In this document: positions 12,201 to 27,200 of the stretch, in pieces
Position numbering within the stretch: the stretch's first letter is position 1
Layout: each line of letters begins with the position of its first letter
Source of the DNA: Acridotheres tristis
Taxonomy: Eukaryota; Chordata; Aves; Passeriformes; Sturnidae
Direction of reading: 5' to 3'
DNA length: 64,000 nt
Assembly: GCA_037013685.1 (NCBI GenBank)
Contig: CM072919.1
Coordinates: 27,563,325-27,627,324, forward strand
Made by a program: the position numbers and the translations under genes
Notes under the pieces: model-generated
Databases searched by the model: none
Told to the model about the DNA's origin: nothing
What the model saw: the letters and a program-made list of their open reading frames with translations, nothing else

Positions 12201-15200
12201 AGAGAGAAGCTGAATCAATCTCTCCACTTTGTTATTTCTGCAAGCTTTATGCAGGGCTGTCTCTCCTACCATGAAAAATTAATAGATTACACTAGACTAG
12301 GCAAGATAGCAACTAAAGAAAATAATCAAAGGGCCTGGAACTAGGAGATCTGGTTAGGTACCAGAAAACTCAATAATGAGTAAGATTTTCCTTTATCCTG
12401 TTTAAACATCTTTTAAGAAAAAAAACCCCACGGAGCTTCTGTTCCACCGGAGATCCAGCAATGAAATTGTTCTGCAAATGGTTTAACGCAGGAATTATCT
12501 CCCCTCTAGTTCAAGGTTTAAAGCTTCAATCACACTATAAAAGCACAAAGTGATCACAAAACACTAAAAAATACTAGGTTTTGAAGCAATAAAACTTTAG
12601 AGTGCAGTTGCCCTTCCTTAAATTTATTCATGAACGTACATTAAAATGTATGGTTCTTTTTACACAGCATTTATAGCTTAATTCAAATGAATGTTTGTGG
12701 CTAAGCATGAGTGCCTCTACACACTCAAGTATAAATCAAAACTTCAAATCCGTTAGCAGATGGTTTGCTGTTTCTCAATAGACTGACTTCACTACAGTAG
12801 AGAAGGAGGGGAGAAAGAGGGAAATAGAAACAACAACAATAATAATAATAGCAGTAGTAGTCATCGTCCCTGGGAAAAAAAAATCCCAAACCTTAGTACC
12901 ATATACAGCTGAATAAGTGTGAAAAATTAAACAGCAAACAACTGAGAGCTGCTGCTGCTGCTTGTATAAGTAAAGACACCACTAGCTTCTGCATAATAAA
13001 AACTTCAGACACATTCTAAATGCTGTTTACTTTTCAATAATTGATTAGGTTTGAACAAGAGCCAGAGGAAAAAATTAAGTTTATCCTGATACCAGGACCA
13101 AATATCTTAGAAATTCAAGATATCTTAGTCTAGATCTCTTAGCTTTTGTAGTCAGATTTACATGGAGCATTTTGTTATATTAATACCTTTACTATGTAAA
13201 TCTGTAAGCTCCCTACCCATTCTTTCACTACTTACAATTTTAGTAGGGGAGAATAGAAAAATAAACAGCACTGGTTTGTTTGGTTCCCCCCCCACCACAG
13301 TCCTTCAGCTCACTTTTCTTTGTAGAAACCAGATGTAATAATTCACATCGATTTTACTTGCAAAAGCAGTAAAAACACAGGGAGCCAATTTTAAAAATGT
13401 ATGGTCTGACTCTGTTGATGAAGTTCTTTTAAACCTTTAAAGGGGATGAGGTCTTCTTTTGTCCTTCAGTGTTTGTGATACAATTCTATTTTTAATTTAT
13501 TGAACAATTCCAGCATGCTTTTGACAGTTTTTTCTGAGTCTTCTCCTGGGTGTCATATTAATAGGGTTGTAGGTAAATTTCTGATGATCATGAAAAAGTA
13601 GTTCCAGCAAGTAATTCTGTAGTAAAGCAAGCCTCATGCGAAGTACAATTTATTAAACTTGTATAATAAATAGGAACTGAATGAATTACTGCTGTGCTGT
13701 TTTATTCCTTAGGTAAGTGAGTCCCAGTATAGTTAAAACAAAAGCCAAGTGCCTTTCATAGTCTGGGCTGAATGCCTGGAAGAAAACAGTCCATATGCTT
13801 TAAACAGCTATGTAACATAGCATACTCCTCATTCTTTGTTCACAAAATGTCTAGGAATCAAGAGAGATGAAGACTGAATTATACTTGCAAATCAGAAGAC
13901 GTTGATCCTACCAAGCACAGGTTGAGGTGGATTAGCAAAGGCAGGCAAGACTGGAATGAGCTCACATGAGGCGGAGGGTAATGAAGAATGCAACTTTATT
14001 TTACCATATATATATAATTCCTCCTTTTAAAAAGGCGTTGGAAAAGAGAAACGTGGATCATAAGAAAATAATTCTTGGGCATAAGCCACCGTTTTAGTCC
14101 AGCATTCATCAGGACAAGTTTTTAAACATGAAACTATAAATTCTAACCACTTTAAATTTCTTAACATAAATTAGATATATGTAATACCTTTAATATTTCT
14201 CTTGTGTACCTCTTCAGCCAAAAGGTAACTCTCTTTGGTGTGCACAATCTGAACTTCTGCTTTTGCTGTAAGCTTATTAGAGAATAAGTCACTGAAAAGA
14301 CAGCAAAGGGGACACAATTAAAAATCATTATTTCATATTGTAATTTAACATATATGTACTTAATGGTTTTAAATATGTCCAAACAGAATATTTAGAGTTA
14401 TCTATTTCAGCATTGCCTTAATTATATAATGCCTTATTATATGAAATGCCTTAATTATATAATTTCTATGCCATTTAATTATAACTGTATATAAAACAAA
14501 ATCAAATAGTATTCCCACTGTTAAACTTTCTTTAAAGACAAAGAGTGAACTTCTGTATATACCCTATAAATTTAATATTAGACAAATATAACTACATCAG
14601 GTCTGCATATGCACTGAAATTGATGATCAAAGAGAAAAGGGGAAACCCCAGCCCAGAGGTGTTACAGGCTTACAATGGAGCTTTCTGTCAGTTGAAGTAA
14701 TTTGTAGACAACAAAACAGGTCACATAAAGTTCAAGAAATGTGTCAGGTCAGAAGCTGTCCCCCAAAGCAGAATAAAACTGGTGATGTTATAGGTATTAC
14801 TTACGGTAGATCAGGCAGCACTTTGACTTGGTTCTGCTTATCGCCATTTAGCATCTGTAATGTCCTTTGAGACTCAGGGCACGGTTGTTGCCCTATTTTC
14901 TTTTTCTTTGCTTTGTTTATCTTTGTCTTACACATCCCTATCTCTCGCAAAGCAGCTGAATAGGAACAGACCTGTTGCAAAAGTAACATTTTATAAATGA
15001 AGAAATTTTCTTTTGTTGCACTTGCTTGCAAAGCAGTCATCTATGACCCACAGTTTGCTGTATCTGAATTTTTAAAAATCTGATCCCTGAATGATTGTAC
15101 AACTAGATTGTTTCAATTCGTCTTTGCATTCCTTTCCTTTGCATTCCACTCTTTACATGGCCTCAGTAAGTGGCTTGTATCTGAGAGAGAAAATGGGAAG

Positions 15201-18200
15201 TTCTAGGCCTCTTTCAGGTTTCTGGCAGCTGAGAAAATCTGGACCTCTTTCGCTGGACATAAGACTTGAGCATGGTTAATTGACTTTTATGTATTAAAAC
15301 AAAGTGCTTACAGACTTCCTGCTCCCAAACCAGGGAGCAATTTGGTTAAAGGCATACTCCACTCCCTCACCTCTTCTAAGATGAGGGGTTGGATTAAGTC
15401 TCTGAGCACTGCAAAAGCAGTAAACCAGTTATGCCTTAGGTGCTCTCTCTTTATTAGGACAGCCTTGGCTGTTGTAGATGTTATATAGAATTTCAAACCC
15501 ACTTATACTCCACATTTTAAGAAGTCATCTAAGTTTCTACAGTTTGGCAAAAGAACAGGAAAAAGGGCCAGTGAGGGGGATTCATCAAATACCCAACAAT
15601 TACACCTGAAGACAGGTATTAAGGAAGGCTTTGAATATTTAATAGTTCACTGTAGATCTTGCAAGCAATGTGCAGTAGGTGAAGGACACCTTACTTGCAT
15701 CTTCACTGCATATTTACCCACCAGGGAGTTGCTGAACACAGATAAAAGCCTAGCTGATAAGATGCTGTATGAGAAGAACTGGCAAAACTGGATGATAGCT
15801 GATTTTTACTGTATGGAATGAAAAAGGAAACTTGGTCATACTAAGGAAAACTACAAAAAGCACATAGACTTATTTCAAGCACTATAAAAATTTATAAAAA
15901 TTTAGTTGCAGAGAGTGATCAGTAGTCATGGCAATACTAAAAGTAGCGATTCTGCTCTATATGTAGAAATATAAATAAAATATTAGCTATGCAGTTGGTC
16001 TACGTTAAGAATTCTGACAGTCTTTTGTTCAACCTCTGTTTAAACATGCTGTATTAACAGTGAGCTCTCTTCACAATAAATTCCTGTAAAATTTATGAAA
16101 ACTTATGTATGGGAAATGTACAAAGGTATAAATTTGGGGTTTTGTGACTCTACCTGTAGAATAGTAGAGCATAGACAAAAAGCTATGGATTCCATATTCT
16201 GTTTAGTCATTAGTATTGCAATTACTGAAATGAGACTCTAAATTAGGGCATGACATTACCATGTGATGGCCCTGATTTGCCTGCATCCTGCCAGCAGCCA
16301 TGACTTTGAGAATTTCTTTTGCAGCTTTTACCATATTTTTCCTCACTAACAATCACAAATTGTGATTTGATGACAGGTAAAGATTTGTAAGTAGGAGAAA
16401 GTTTCTAAGAGGAGAAATTCACAGGAAAACACCGTGGTTCAAAAACCATAAAATCTTCTCTGTAACAAACACCTGGACCTATCTCTTCAAAAACCCTGAA
16501 GGGAAAGGTAGCCAAGAAAAATCACACTATATTTGGCAATCTCCTTAAGTACAAATCTAACACTGCAATCATTACATCAGGAGTTATTTTTAAAAGCTTT
16601 CACTGTTGTTGCATTGTTTCACTTTCATGATAAGTGCATGTAAACAGATACCAGGTGTGACAAATTCTCTGGCAAGAAAAATCTTACTATTGCTCTGGAC
16701 CCAGATCTCAGGCAAAGATAAATTCAAATGCAGTGGAACACATGCAAACACAATGCAAGCAACAAGCATGACCTTACACCACAAAGAAAAGATGTATTTC
16801 AAGACTTTTATAAACCAAATTACTTGTAAAATACTGAAGTGTATTAGTGGTAAGTTATTAAAGAGTTACTTACTATTTTCTGAAGAGAAAGAGGTTCTCT
16901 AGAAACAGCAATATTCCTCTGTAAACACATTTGTTTGAAAATTGCTTCTGCAAGAAACAGTTGAAGCCAGTCGGATGGTATGGCACAAATAAACATTTTT
17001 AATTGACATACAGAAAAATCTGGATAAAAGCATTTGGAAAAAATAAAATAAGCCTAAAAACGAAAATACAGAAATCTACATACTTTTTTATCTAGTAAAT
17101 AGCTCTTCCAGAATTTTTGCTCCTATTGCAGATTCAGAAGCTTATTCTCTATAAGAATTACTAAAATTCAGGTAAGAGTTACAACACATGAACAAGAAAT
17201 CTGCAAGTAATGCAGGGTGACCTACAAGTTCTACATTAAAAGTCACCATAAGCAAATTGCAACCCCATTCAAATGTAACAAATAGCTTATACTGTTCAAA
17301 AAAATGCCCCACACAGTGACAGAGGAACTTATATATCCATACATATATCAATATACATCAGGCATATGTCTGACCTACCTCTGTTTTGGAAAAGACGACA
17401 GAAAGACTGTTTCTTTTCTTACAATGGTAAGAATTTGTATTTTGACTCTAAGAAAATAATTTTGTCAAAATAACAACTGAAACGGTTAGAAAGCAGTATC
17501 TGCAATGAGGAAGGAAATCTTTACTGTATTGAGGGAACCTTCTGTTCTGCTAAGAAGTGCTCATAAATTACCTGATCTGTAAACTCAAACAAAACAGAAA
17601 CCCAAGTTTGAGAATACAGATGTTTGCTACTGTAAGTATAAATGAATTTAGAAAAACTCTCAACAATTTTGCTTTAAGCACTGTAGATTGTACCAAGTGG
17701 CATGGGTCAAATAATCTCTATAAACAGACTGAATCCTGTTCTCGTTTTCTGTTTTTGTATATAGAAAAGTAAGAAAGTCTTACAGAAATATATACCCAAG
17801 ACTGTCCCTATTATATGATGGCTACAAAATCCATTGGAGAGGTACATACTAAAAGCTCCATTGATCTAAACACCATAAAGTTCAAAATGATTTGGCCTTC
17901 TAAGATCTATGTCAGCCTATAAAAGTTCTCATAATTTGCTTTCTGTAAGACTGGAGTGGAACAAATTGTCCAGAGATTAAGATTTTAGTTTAATTTCATT
18001 TCATGATGGTTCTTCCTGAGTGCTCAGGTAGAAGGCAGATACACTTTAAATGAAGCTTACATATACCAGTTACCACAGAAAATGGTGATTGGAAAAGGAG
18101 TCAGGGGAAGCTTTGGTGGGAATTAATTTTGAAAATTAAATTAAAATAATTCAATACTTTTCTTGAGATGATTTTGTCTTTCAAGCTCCTCAACTCCTTG

Positions 18201-21200
18201 TTGCTAAAAGTACATATTCTTCAACTGACATTCTATGTTAAATGATAATGTTTATTTGAGTTTTAACATTTCTGTTTACCTAGTATATTTAATGAGGAGG
18301 AACTATAGTAATGGGATTGAATGGAATTTTCTCCCATTCCCTCCATTAAGTCCAAGGATTTGGAAGAAGACATTGAAATGTTTCATTTAAAGTTGTAGGA
18401 GTCACACAGTTCAGTGTAGGTTTTAGACTTGTGGTTGATGTGTCTTTAGCAATCTTTTGATTTTCTGGAGTGATAAAATTTGCTTAAGTAAGGTGTATCT
18501 GATTGCTTGTCTGAATTTAAGGTTTATTATGATATGCTTAAAGCTTCTCCTAAACTGACAAGAGAGCTCCAAAGATTTTTTTTTTCTACCTCAGGCTGTG
18601 CGGTCTTGCTTTCACAACAACATTTAGACTTTTTTTTAGAGGGATTTTAATAAGAAAACCTGTTGTATTTGATCTTTGCTACACACCAACAGAGACATAC
18701 AAAATAAAATGGTTTCCTAGATATGTACACACCATGAAGTGCACAGTTGCAACAGGAGGTAAAAAACAGTTTGAAACTACACCAAGGATTTTAACTAGGA
18801 CTTAGTGTATCCAATTAGAAGACTTTTGAGAGGCCTTGCAAACACTCACCATCACACGAAACAGCAAGGTAATGTGCCAAATCAGGTACTTGATGAAACA
18901 CATTTCTGTCCATAAGCAAACCTGAGATGATCCAATAGTCCACTATAGTTCCAAGAATTGCATTTAATATACCAGCAACTTCACTTCTGAAAGGCTAAAT
19001 AAAAAAAAAAAGGTGTATCTATTGATCTGTAATATAATTCACACCGATAATGTACTAGAAATTACAGAGAACTTCCTTACATAAAAGCCCAGTCTGCTGC
19101 TGTCACTCCTTTCTTCTTCTGGTCAAAGGTCACTATTGCAGCCAGATCAACAAAATTAGTATCATTGATGCCATATGAATTAAGATTTAGAGAAATACAG
19201 GTTCTATGAAAACATAATCTAAAACTATATGCAAAACGGCGTCCAAGCTTCAAGTACAATTGTAATGTGATTTCTTTTTAAATTAGGTTTTGTTTAACCA
19301 CAAGATTGCAAGTAGTGCACTTATTCCAGTTAACCTTGTGTTTAAATTGACAATTACAGGCATCTTTTTCTCCTTGCTGTATTAGAATTGCCTTTTTCTG
19401 AAGATGTCATCATGAAATTAAAGCTCTTTTTGTGACTATGTATGTCTGTGCCAAAAAAGAAGAGGATGCAAAGTGTTAGTTTCCTGCACAGAAGAAACTG
19501 GCAGTCACTTTGCAAAAGGAAACTTTTTTTATCTACCTAAAATTCCAAAGACATGAGTAGCTGCAAATTTAGGAAAAAAACATACTTTTGAATATTAGCC
19601 TTACCATTTTCTACCTTGAACGGGCACACACACACATACCCTCAAAAAAAAAAAATTTTATGGGTCCCTTTCAACTCAGCTTATTCAGTGATCCTGTGAA
19701 AATGATCATGAACAAATAAAGAAATCTTAAGTGTATTTTCTTCAGGAGGCATCAGGACAATACACAGGAATTTAGCTATCCAGACAACGCTATGAGATAG
19801 ATGAAAGCATTTATTCACCCATGTGAGAACTTAATCAATACTGGTCAGATAAAGCGTTTTTAGTGTCTGAGTTAGTCTTTGCAAGGTCACATACCTACGT
19901 ATCTTTCTGAGCAATGTAGAAATGCTTTATAAAATTACTCTGAAATAAGTTACTCTTCTGACCACATGCACCACCAGATGCGCTTGGAAGAACACAGACA
20001 CCATAGTAGGAACACATGAAATTCATCTGACCTAGGGCCCTACCAGAGAATTACTACAGTTACAATAGAGCACCAATTGATATATGGCATCTTGTGAAAG
20101 ATAATGAGTACTTGAAACCGGACAATTTTGGGTAAGAGAAACACTGGACTGAATGTGTACACACTGTAGTCAATGGTTAGTCTGATGCTCCTTTGAGAAC
20201 AAAATACGTTCAAGGTTGGTTTAAAATAATTAACTAGGATTCCGTAGGAGCTGAAAAGCACTAAAACCAGTTCGAGCATCAATAAATCAAACATATGAAC
20301 AACAAAGATGTGACATAGATGTAACATAGATAATAAGAACATGTAATTTGTTGAAAACTACACAAATACTGTTTTGACAGTTAACAGTTACTTGTCATTC
20401 AAAAGGAATAAACACAACTACAAATAAACATGGTGTGAGATGGAAGCATAATCTCCATTATTGAAGATTTTTAAGAACTGACCAGACAAAATCTGTTATG
20501 AATGTCATCTCTAGAACTGCTTCCAGGCTGACTTCCTCTTACTGTCTTAAACTCTACTTGATTTGGTTTGCCCCTTCCTTTATTATGTCATAATACTTTA
20601 TTATAGATGAACCATGAAATCTCTTAATTAAAAAAACCCTGAGAACACAGATACGGCATGTCAAAAACCTGAAAGTATAATTTTTCAACTAAAGTTTAAA
20701 TATTTAAAAAGGTACATTACACTCCCTATGTTCTGAGGATTCAGGAACAGAAACTGAAGAACAATTTAAAATACCTGAAATGCATTTAAATTTCCCTTAA
20801 GTATGCATATCTCTTATCACTGGACCCCAAAGCAAAATACTGAGTGAATAATACAATTCCACCAATAGTTCTTTGCTGGAAATAAGTTTCACAAACACAG
20901 CAAATAAGCACAATTTCAACAAAAGTTAAGTGACAGGATCAAGGACATAGATGTAATCTGAGGTAGATACAGATGTAAAGCACAAGAATTTACATTCTCT
21001 TTCTTGTTTCTAAACAACTATCTTAATTAATTCCTTTATGAAATATTTTTTTTTAAAAGGGTGGGGCTGAAAGCAGAATGAAATAATGACTGTTAATACT
21101 GCAAGTATTAATAATTTTTCACAGTCAGATATATAGTGCATATTAAACACAGCTGGTACTCCAGTTGCATCTACGTTTGCCCAGACAAGTATCTTTGCAT

Positions 21201-24200
21201 GCCGATGAGACAAACCAGATACTGCCAACTAGTGTAGGCTTAGTTGGCATTTTGGTAAAAGAAGGGTAGGACAAATCAAGAGCTTCTCCTCAACATTTTA
21301 AATAAATGGTTCAATGGTTCAAAGGAGGAAGAGGGGAATTGGTCTAATTTCCTGAAAGAATTGTACGTCCTAAAAATGTTTGAATGTTACCATGTTAAAA
21401 ATATTTTCAATTTCAACCACAAAACAATACAAACACAGTAATGAAAACACATGCAGTACTAAAAAGGAAAACGCCCCAAGCATTTCCACTAAACCTGGAA
21501 TTTGCTACCATGTATGACAGTGCCAAGATCTCTTTTATCCCACTCTGCTCCTACAACAAGAAGCCGGGAGGGGCCTCAGCCAAGACAGATGACCCAAAGT
21601 GACCAAAGGCCTTCTAAACACTGTGCTCAGCAGTAAAAGCTGTGTAAAGGAGGAAGGGAGGATGCTCAAAATGATAGTGTTTTCCTTGCCTAATAATGGC
21701 CATGTTTTATGAAGCCTTGCTTTCCAGGAAGTGTCTGAACACCTGCTGGCTGATGGGAACCACTGAATGGAATCCTTATTTTGCTTTGCTTGTGGGTACC
21801 TATTTGCTTCACTTATTTAACTGTCTTTATATAATATCATAAATTTTTAAATTTATGTCCTTCTGATTCCCTCCCTCAACCCACTGCAGGGTGGGGACTT
21901 ACCTGCCAGCTGGGATCAACCCACTACACCATGTACAGCTAACGAAGTAAGATGGAGTGAAACCTCTTTTCAGAATTCACTTCTTTGTTCTTATTGTTGA
22001 AAATCAAAGCTATCTCACTAAGAAAAGCATAGAAGTGGGAAGAAGCTATTGACTGTGTTAACATACAAAGGTCACATCACTTCAACTGATATCTGTTAGC
22101 TTAGGGAATGCAATTCCTACATTGCTGTTCCTTTTAATGCTTTGTCAAGTCAAACACAGTGCTACAGTGGCAGAAGTTTCACAGTGTGTTTTTACACATT
22201 AAAGTTCTTATAGGAAAATTAATTTTAACTTTTTTACTCTGAATTACTGAGTTATTTTAGAACTCCAAAGAACAGTTCTTTTTTCATGTGCTGTAAATGT
22301 AGTACTCCATAAATGCCTAAAACATACGTCCAAAAAAGCTACTGCAAACGACAGATAAGAAAGACATTTGGTTCTACACCAAACAAATTCTACACCACTA
22401 TGCAACTAAAAACCTGAATGAATGCCTTTGTCACCTCTTTGTCAGGCTATGTAAGACAATTTTTTTTAAAGAAATCCCCACCAGTATTTTCAGGTATGAA
22501 AAGCATTTCTGATACCCTCTGTGACATTGTGAAAAACCATGAAATAGCTCAATGCAACTAGAAGTGCTACAAGCAACATACACATTCCATGGTAAATTCT
22601 AAAACTGAATTAAGAAATTTGATTCAAGGAACTTTGACCAGTAATTCCCACAATCAAACCTGTTTAAATAATATAACAAACAATAAATGTTAATTTATTT
22701 TAGAATTATATTCAAAATTGATTTGAAGAATTCAAATCATAGGAAATATTTTATGCTCTTTGGCAGTGCATTTTTAACTACAAGAATAGTGTATCAATAT
22801 TATTCCATTAAGTTGTCCCAACAGATTAACCCAGTAATCAGTGAGGACATCCAATTTCCTGTTACTATTTTTATTCTGTTACTTCTAAAATACAGTAAAT
22901 TCTATCTAACTCCAGAGAACAAATGCACACAACTTCATGCTTTGTTTTTCTCTTTTTTTGGACTGCTCTTTTTACAAGGTGTGTTTACATACATACATAA
23001 AACATAATTTTGCAACAACTCAGCACTAGAAGAGAGGAAACACACATAGATATTTTCCCTGCACTCTAGCAGTCATTTGGTGCAATCTCTTTGAATCACA
23101 AAAAGAGAGAATCTGATTCTAAAAAGCTAAAAATTTTAATAACCGCCCACTTTTAACAGCTAGAAAATATTATATTAGATATGTTTGGAGAAAGAATTTA
23201 GTTAAATTATTCATCTGTTTCCACTTGTAGTTATTTTCACTGTATAGAAGTTTGGTATATTACAACTAGCATGTCTGTTTCTTCCCACAAGCCAACATAC
23301 CTAGGTGCACTGAGAAATATGGTCACTCCTTCACAATGTGCTACAAACCACATGCAGATGGTGACAATACCCAAAATCCTAAATTTAGGTTTCTGAATGG
23401 TCCTACATGCTTCTTGTTACCTCTTGTGCAAACAGCTTTTAAAAAGCAAAACTGGTAACAATGACTCATATCTTCAAGCTGCAGACACGAAGGACAATTT
23501 TGCACCCTGTATGCTACCTCTAATGACATGGAAATATCACGTATTTATTTATGTATCTCTGAAATGACAGAAAAAGGAAGGAGAAAACACAGTTCTGTCT
23601 GTACAGCTAGGGAGGTTTAGCTCTTTTGATTTTCTGAATGACGTTTTAAGCTGTGTAACGGAATTTTAAAATTAGTCTGTGAAAATACAGGAAAATATCA
23701 AGTTTTAGTAAAAGAAGATTGAGAGTGAATGAAGGGATGAAGGAGTTGGATTGTAAAAATATGGTATTTTGGTTTATTTTTGCCAAAAATGCAATGAGAA
23801 AGAAAGTGCAATAGATAAATAAATATGAGGAACAAAGCTGTTAGTAAAAACATAATAAATTGCAGATATTATGAGTGAACAAGCTGCTTTTTAAGGCTAG
23901 AATTCATCTCTGTAGGATAGTTTACACTACCGTGCGTAAGATCAAAGTGAGAAATCAACAGGCATCCAAGCAGACGTGGTGCTGAAATGACAATTATCTA
24001 AACAACAGGCAGATCTCTGTGGTTTATGTTGTGTGGGGGGGATTAAGCTTATTTTTCATATATGTAGTACAGTCTTACAAAAGTGATTATTCTAACCTAT
24101 GCAAAGAAAGATTTATGAGAAAGGCATGGCTTACAGTGCTGGAACCTGTAAAAGGAAGGCATAGCAGAAAAAACTAAATGGTACCTACACTTAAACTGCA

Positions 24201-27200
24201 GACTCAACACCAGGAAAAATATGAAAGCAGTGTCATTTTGCAAAGAAACAGAATGGCTACTGACACCAACTGCATGTAAGCCTGCTTGCTGCTCAGTAGC
24301 TTTGAAAATATAGGTTGCTTAAATATAAATATGGGTATAAAAGCCTAATTTTAGGCACTTTTTAAATATCTTGACCAAGGATAAAAAGCAGCACTGTTTC
24401 ACAATGTCTTGCTTTGATAGCCCTCAAAAAAGGTAGGAGGTCTGGCTAGGTAAGATGAGTGAAGCTCTCATTATGTTTAATCTTTTTGCTTTCATAGCAT
24501 AATGAATAACTACTAGGTATTATACTGAAAGTGCTTTTTTCTCCCTGAAATACTTGATTTTCTATTGTTGTTACTATATGGAAAAAGTGAATGGAGTACC
24601 TATTTATTCTGTGCTCTCACAATAATTTAAAAGAGAATGCAGAGACAGTAGTTAGGTTTTATTTTATGTGAGAATCTAGAAGTCAAAGATGTTTTACAAG
24701 GCCTCTTGCTTCTGAAAAGAAATAGGTGGTATAGAGGACACTTAGTATCTTTGAGGTCAATGTCCTGCTGGTCAGCAGGTCACAGAACAGCAATTAAGTT
24801 GCCTTCAATTCCATTTTTATGCTAAATTCTAGGAATGTACCAAATGAAACTAAAAGACTTAGGAAGAAAACCAGGGCATTTTATTACAGTAAATGCATAT
24901 CTATAGCAAACAACAAAAAAGTATTAGTTTTGTGAGGTTTCTCTTTCAAACATTTCCTGAATCCTGTCAGTGTAAAATAAGATAATCACTTCTTTTGCTA
25001 CACCATATTGTTTGAGAGAATGTGTTAAACTGGTGTCTCTAATAACAGTAATACCTGCTGGTAAGGGCATGTGAACATCTGAATGCATCCAACAAGCTAC
25101 TCATGACTCGTTTCTTCTCTACATATCTATATAAGAATCTTATGGATCAATTCATTTCTTTTAGTGGAGCAAAAACCAGCACGCTTCACAACAAAAGGCA
25201 GCTATAACAAGCAGCTATGATACATGTAATTCCTCACAAAAGAATGAACAAAGGGACACCTTAAAAAAAAAATGTCAGTCTTCATTACTTTAAAGTATAA
25301 AATTCACACTCACATCATTTTTTCCATTCAATTCTCTATGGGAAAATACGACCCAATCTGCTAGAATATTTATGTGTTTGGTAAAAAGCACTGCAGTTCC
25401 ACTGTCAAGCAAGAATGTCTTCAGAAGAACTGTCTGTGGCAAGACTTGTTGATGCTGTGAATTCGTTCCTTCAACCAAACTATAATAAAAAAGAAAAAGT
25501 GAAAAAACCTTAAGCTTTATGCCGCTTTGGTTATTATAGTTACTAGACAGAAACCTTGTTTTCATTCAAAATACACACAGATTTGGCTATTTTTACCTAT
25601 GGAAAGATCAGACACAATTTCTGATGAAGAGTAAATACAATGATGACAACTATTACTGTTAGACTTGAGGAATTCTAATACTGTGCCACTATTTACATAA
25701 AGTAAAGGCAATATATAGCCTACAGACTTCTCTTCTACTTCATAAACCAAGGAAGGGTAATTGTCTCCCTAAGATAATAGGGAGATAACAGTTTTTGAAT
25801 TTAAAAAACAAAACATATGACTCAATATAGTCAAAATGCTGCTTGTCTACCTTAAAGAATGAATAGTGAAATACTGCAAATCTAAAAATACCACTTAATG
25901 ATCAAAATTAAATGCTTACTGAAATAATAGGATGGAAAAACCAAAAGGTCTTAAAACATGGTTAGAAAAAAACCCTATGAATTTACAATAAGCAAAATAA
26001 GAACTGAGAAATAAAAATGGAATTGCTAAAGTCCTCTGTAGAACAGTAGCTTACCAGGGATATACACAAATCAGGATACAAGCTGCTGTACATAAACGCA
26101 TGTATTATTCTATAAACCCCACCTTTTTGTCAGAAACTCTACTTCGCCTTTCACTAAATCAAAGAAAAACTTCAATAATGTTTTATGAACTATCCTCAGT
26201 TCATCTTCTCCTCCTGAAACTGTGACTGTATGACAAACTGTTTCGCAATAAAGGCAAGACCTGAAATATAAAAAATGAAAACTTTCATTTGTATGACAGA
26301 AATAACAGATAAACTATTGGCAAAAAAGTCAGCTTTGAATCTGGTCTGTTTTGACAGGGAAATAGCTGCTCCCCAGCAACAATTAACATTTTAAAGCCAA
26401 ATTTTCTGGTTTTAAAGCTTTTTTCAAAAGAAAAAAAACACCATGTTTGTGACTGAGCTTTTGTGTTCCAGACAAAGATTTTGCATTATAGTGTAAACTA
26501 GACAATTTAATTGGATTTTATTTTTCTGTCTCTACTTGAGATATTGTACAATTACTATATTGAACAAAACTTCTTTAAAATCCTTCAGAAACAAGATAAT
26601 TTTGTAGTATTTTATAGACATGGTAACATCCTACAAACTTCTGTTCAGATAACAGTTCAAACATACTATTTGACAGGACTACAGATTGTCAAACATGATG
26701 AAGATAATTCTGAAGTAATATGCAAACATACTTTTTGGCTAGAATTTTGAGTGCTAGAACCAGGTATACAACTTCTGGGTATTCACACTCTCCAGGAAGT
26801 ATTAAAAGACAAAATATTTCAACGAAAAGACAAATTCTCTTTCACGAATTCATGCACATACTCAGATATCTGTAATCACAGTTGTACTGAAGTACTTAAA
26901 TGTTACTTAAGGTTTTATCACAACAATAAAGCTTCTTTTCCAGATGAATATTTAAACAGCTCCTAAACATTATATTGTCTTTATAGATGTAGATCAGACA
27001 TAATCAGACCTCCTCAAAAAAGATAGTAAAGGTTATGATTAAAATCGAAATACAACATGAAACTTCATGTTCGGTAAGATAAGCCTTGCTTTGTAACTGC
27101 AGATACATGCATGTGTATGTGTGTGTGTGTTTACCTATATGTATACACACAACAACAGCAAGACTACACAGATTTCTATACTCTGTAAAGAGCGTAAGAA

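Noticed and set aside
21903..21938. 36-nt or 21-nt minus-strand segments with a strong donor as the missing SLF1 exon
   Set aside because: Their lengths are multiples of three, so they cannot repair the phase gap, and they lie inside an LTR.
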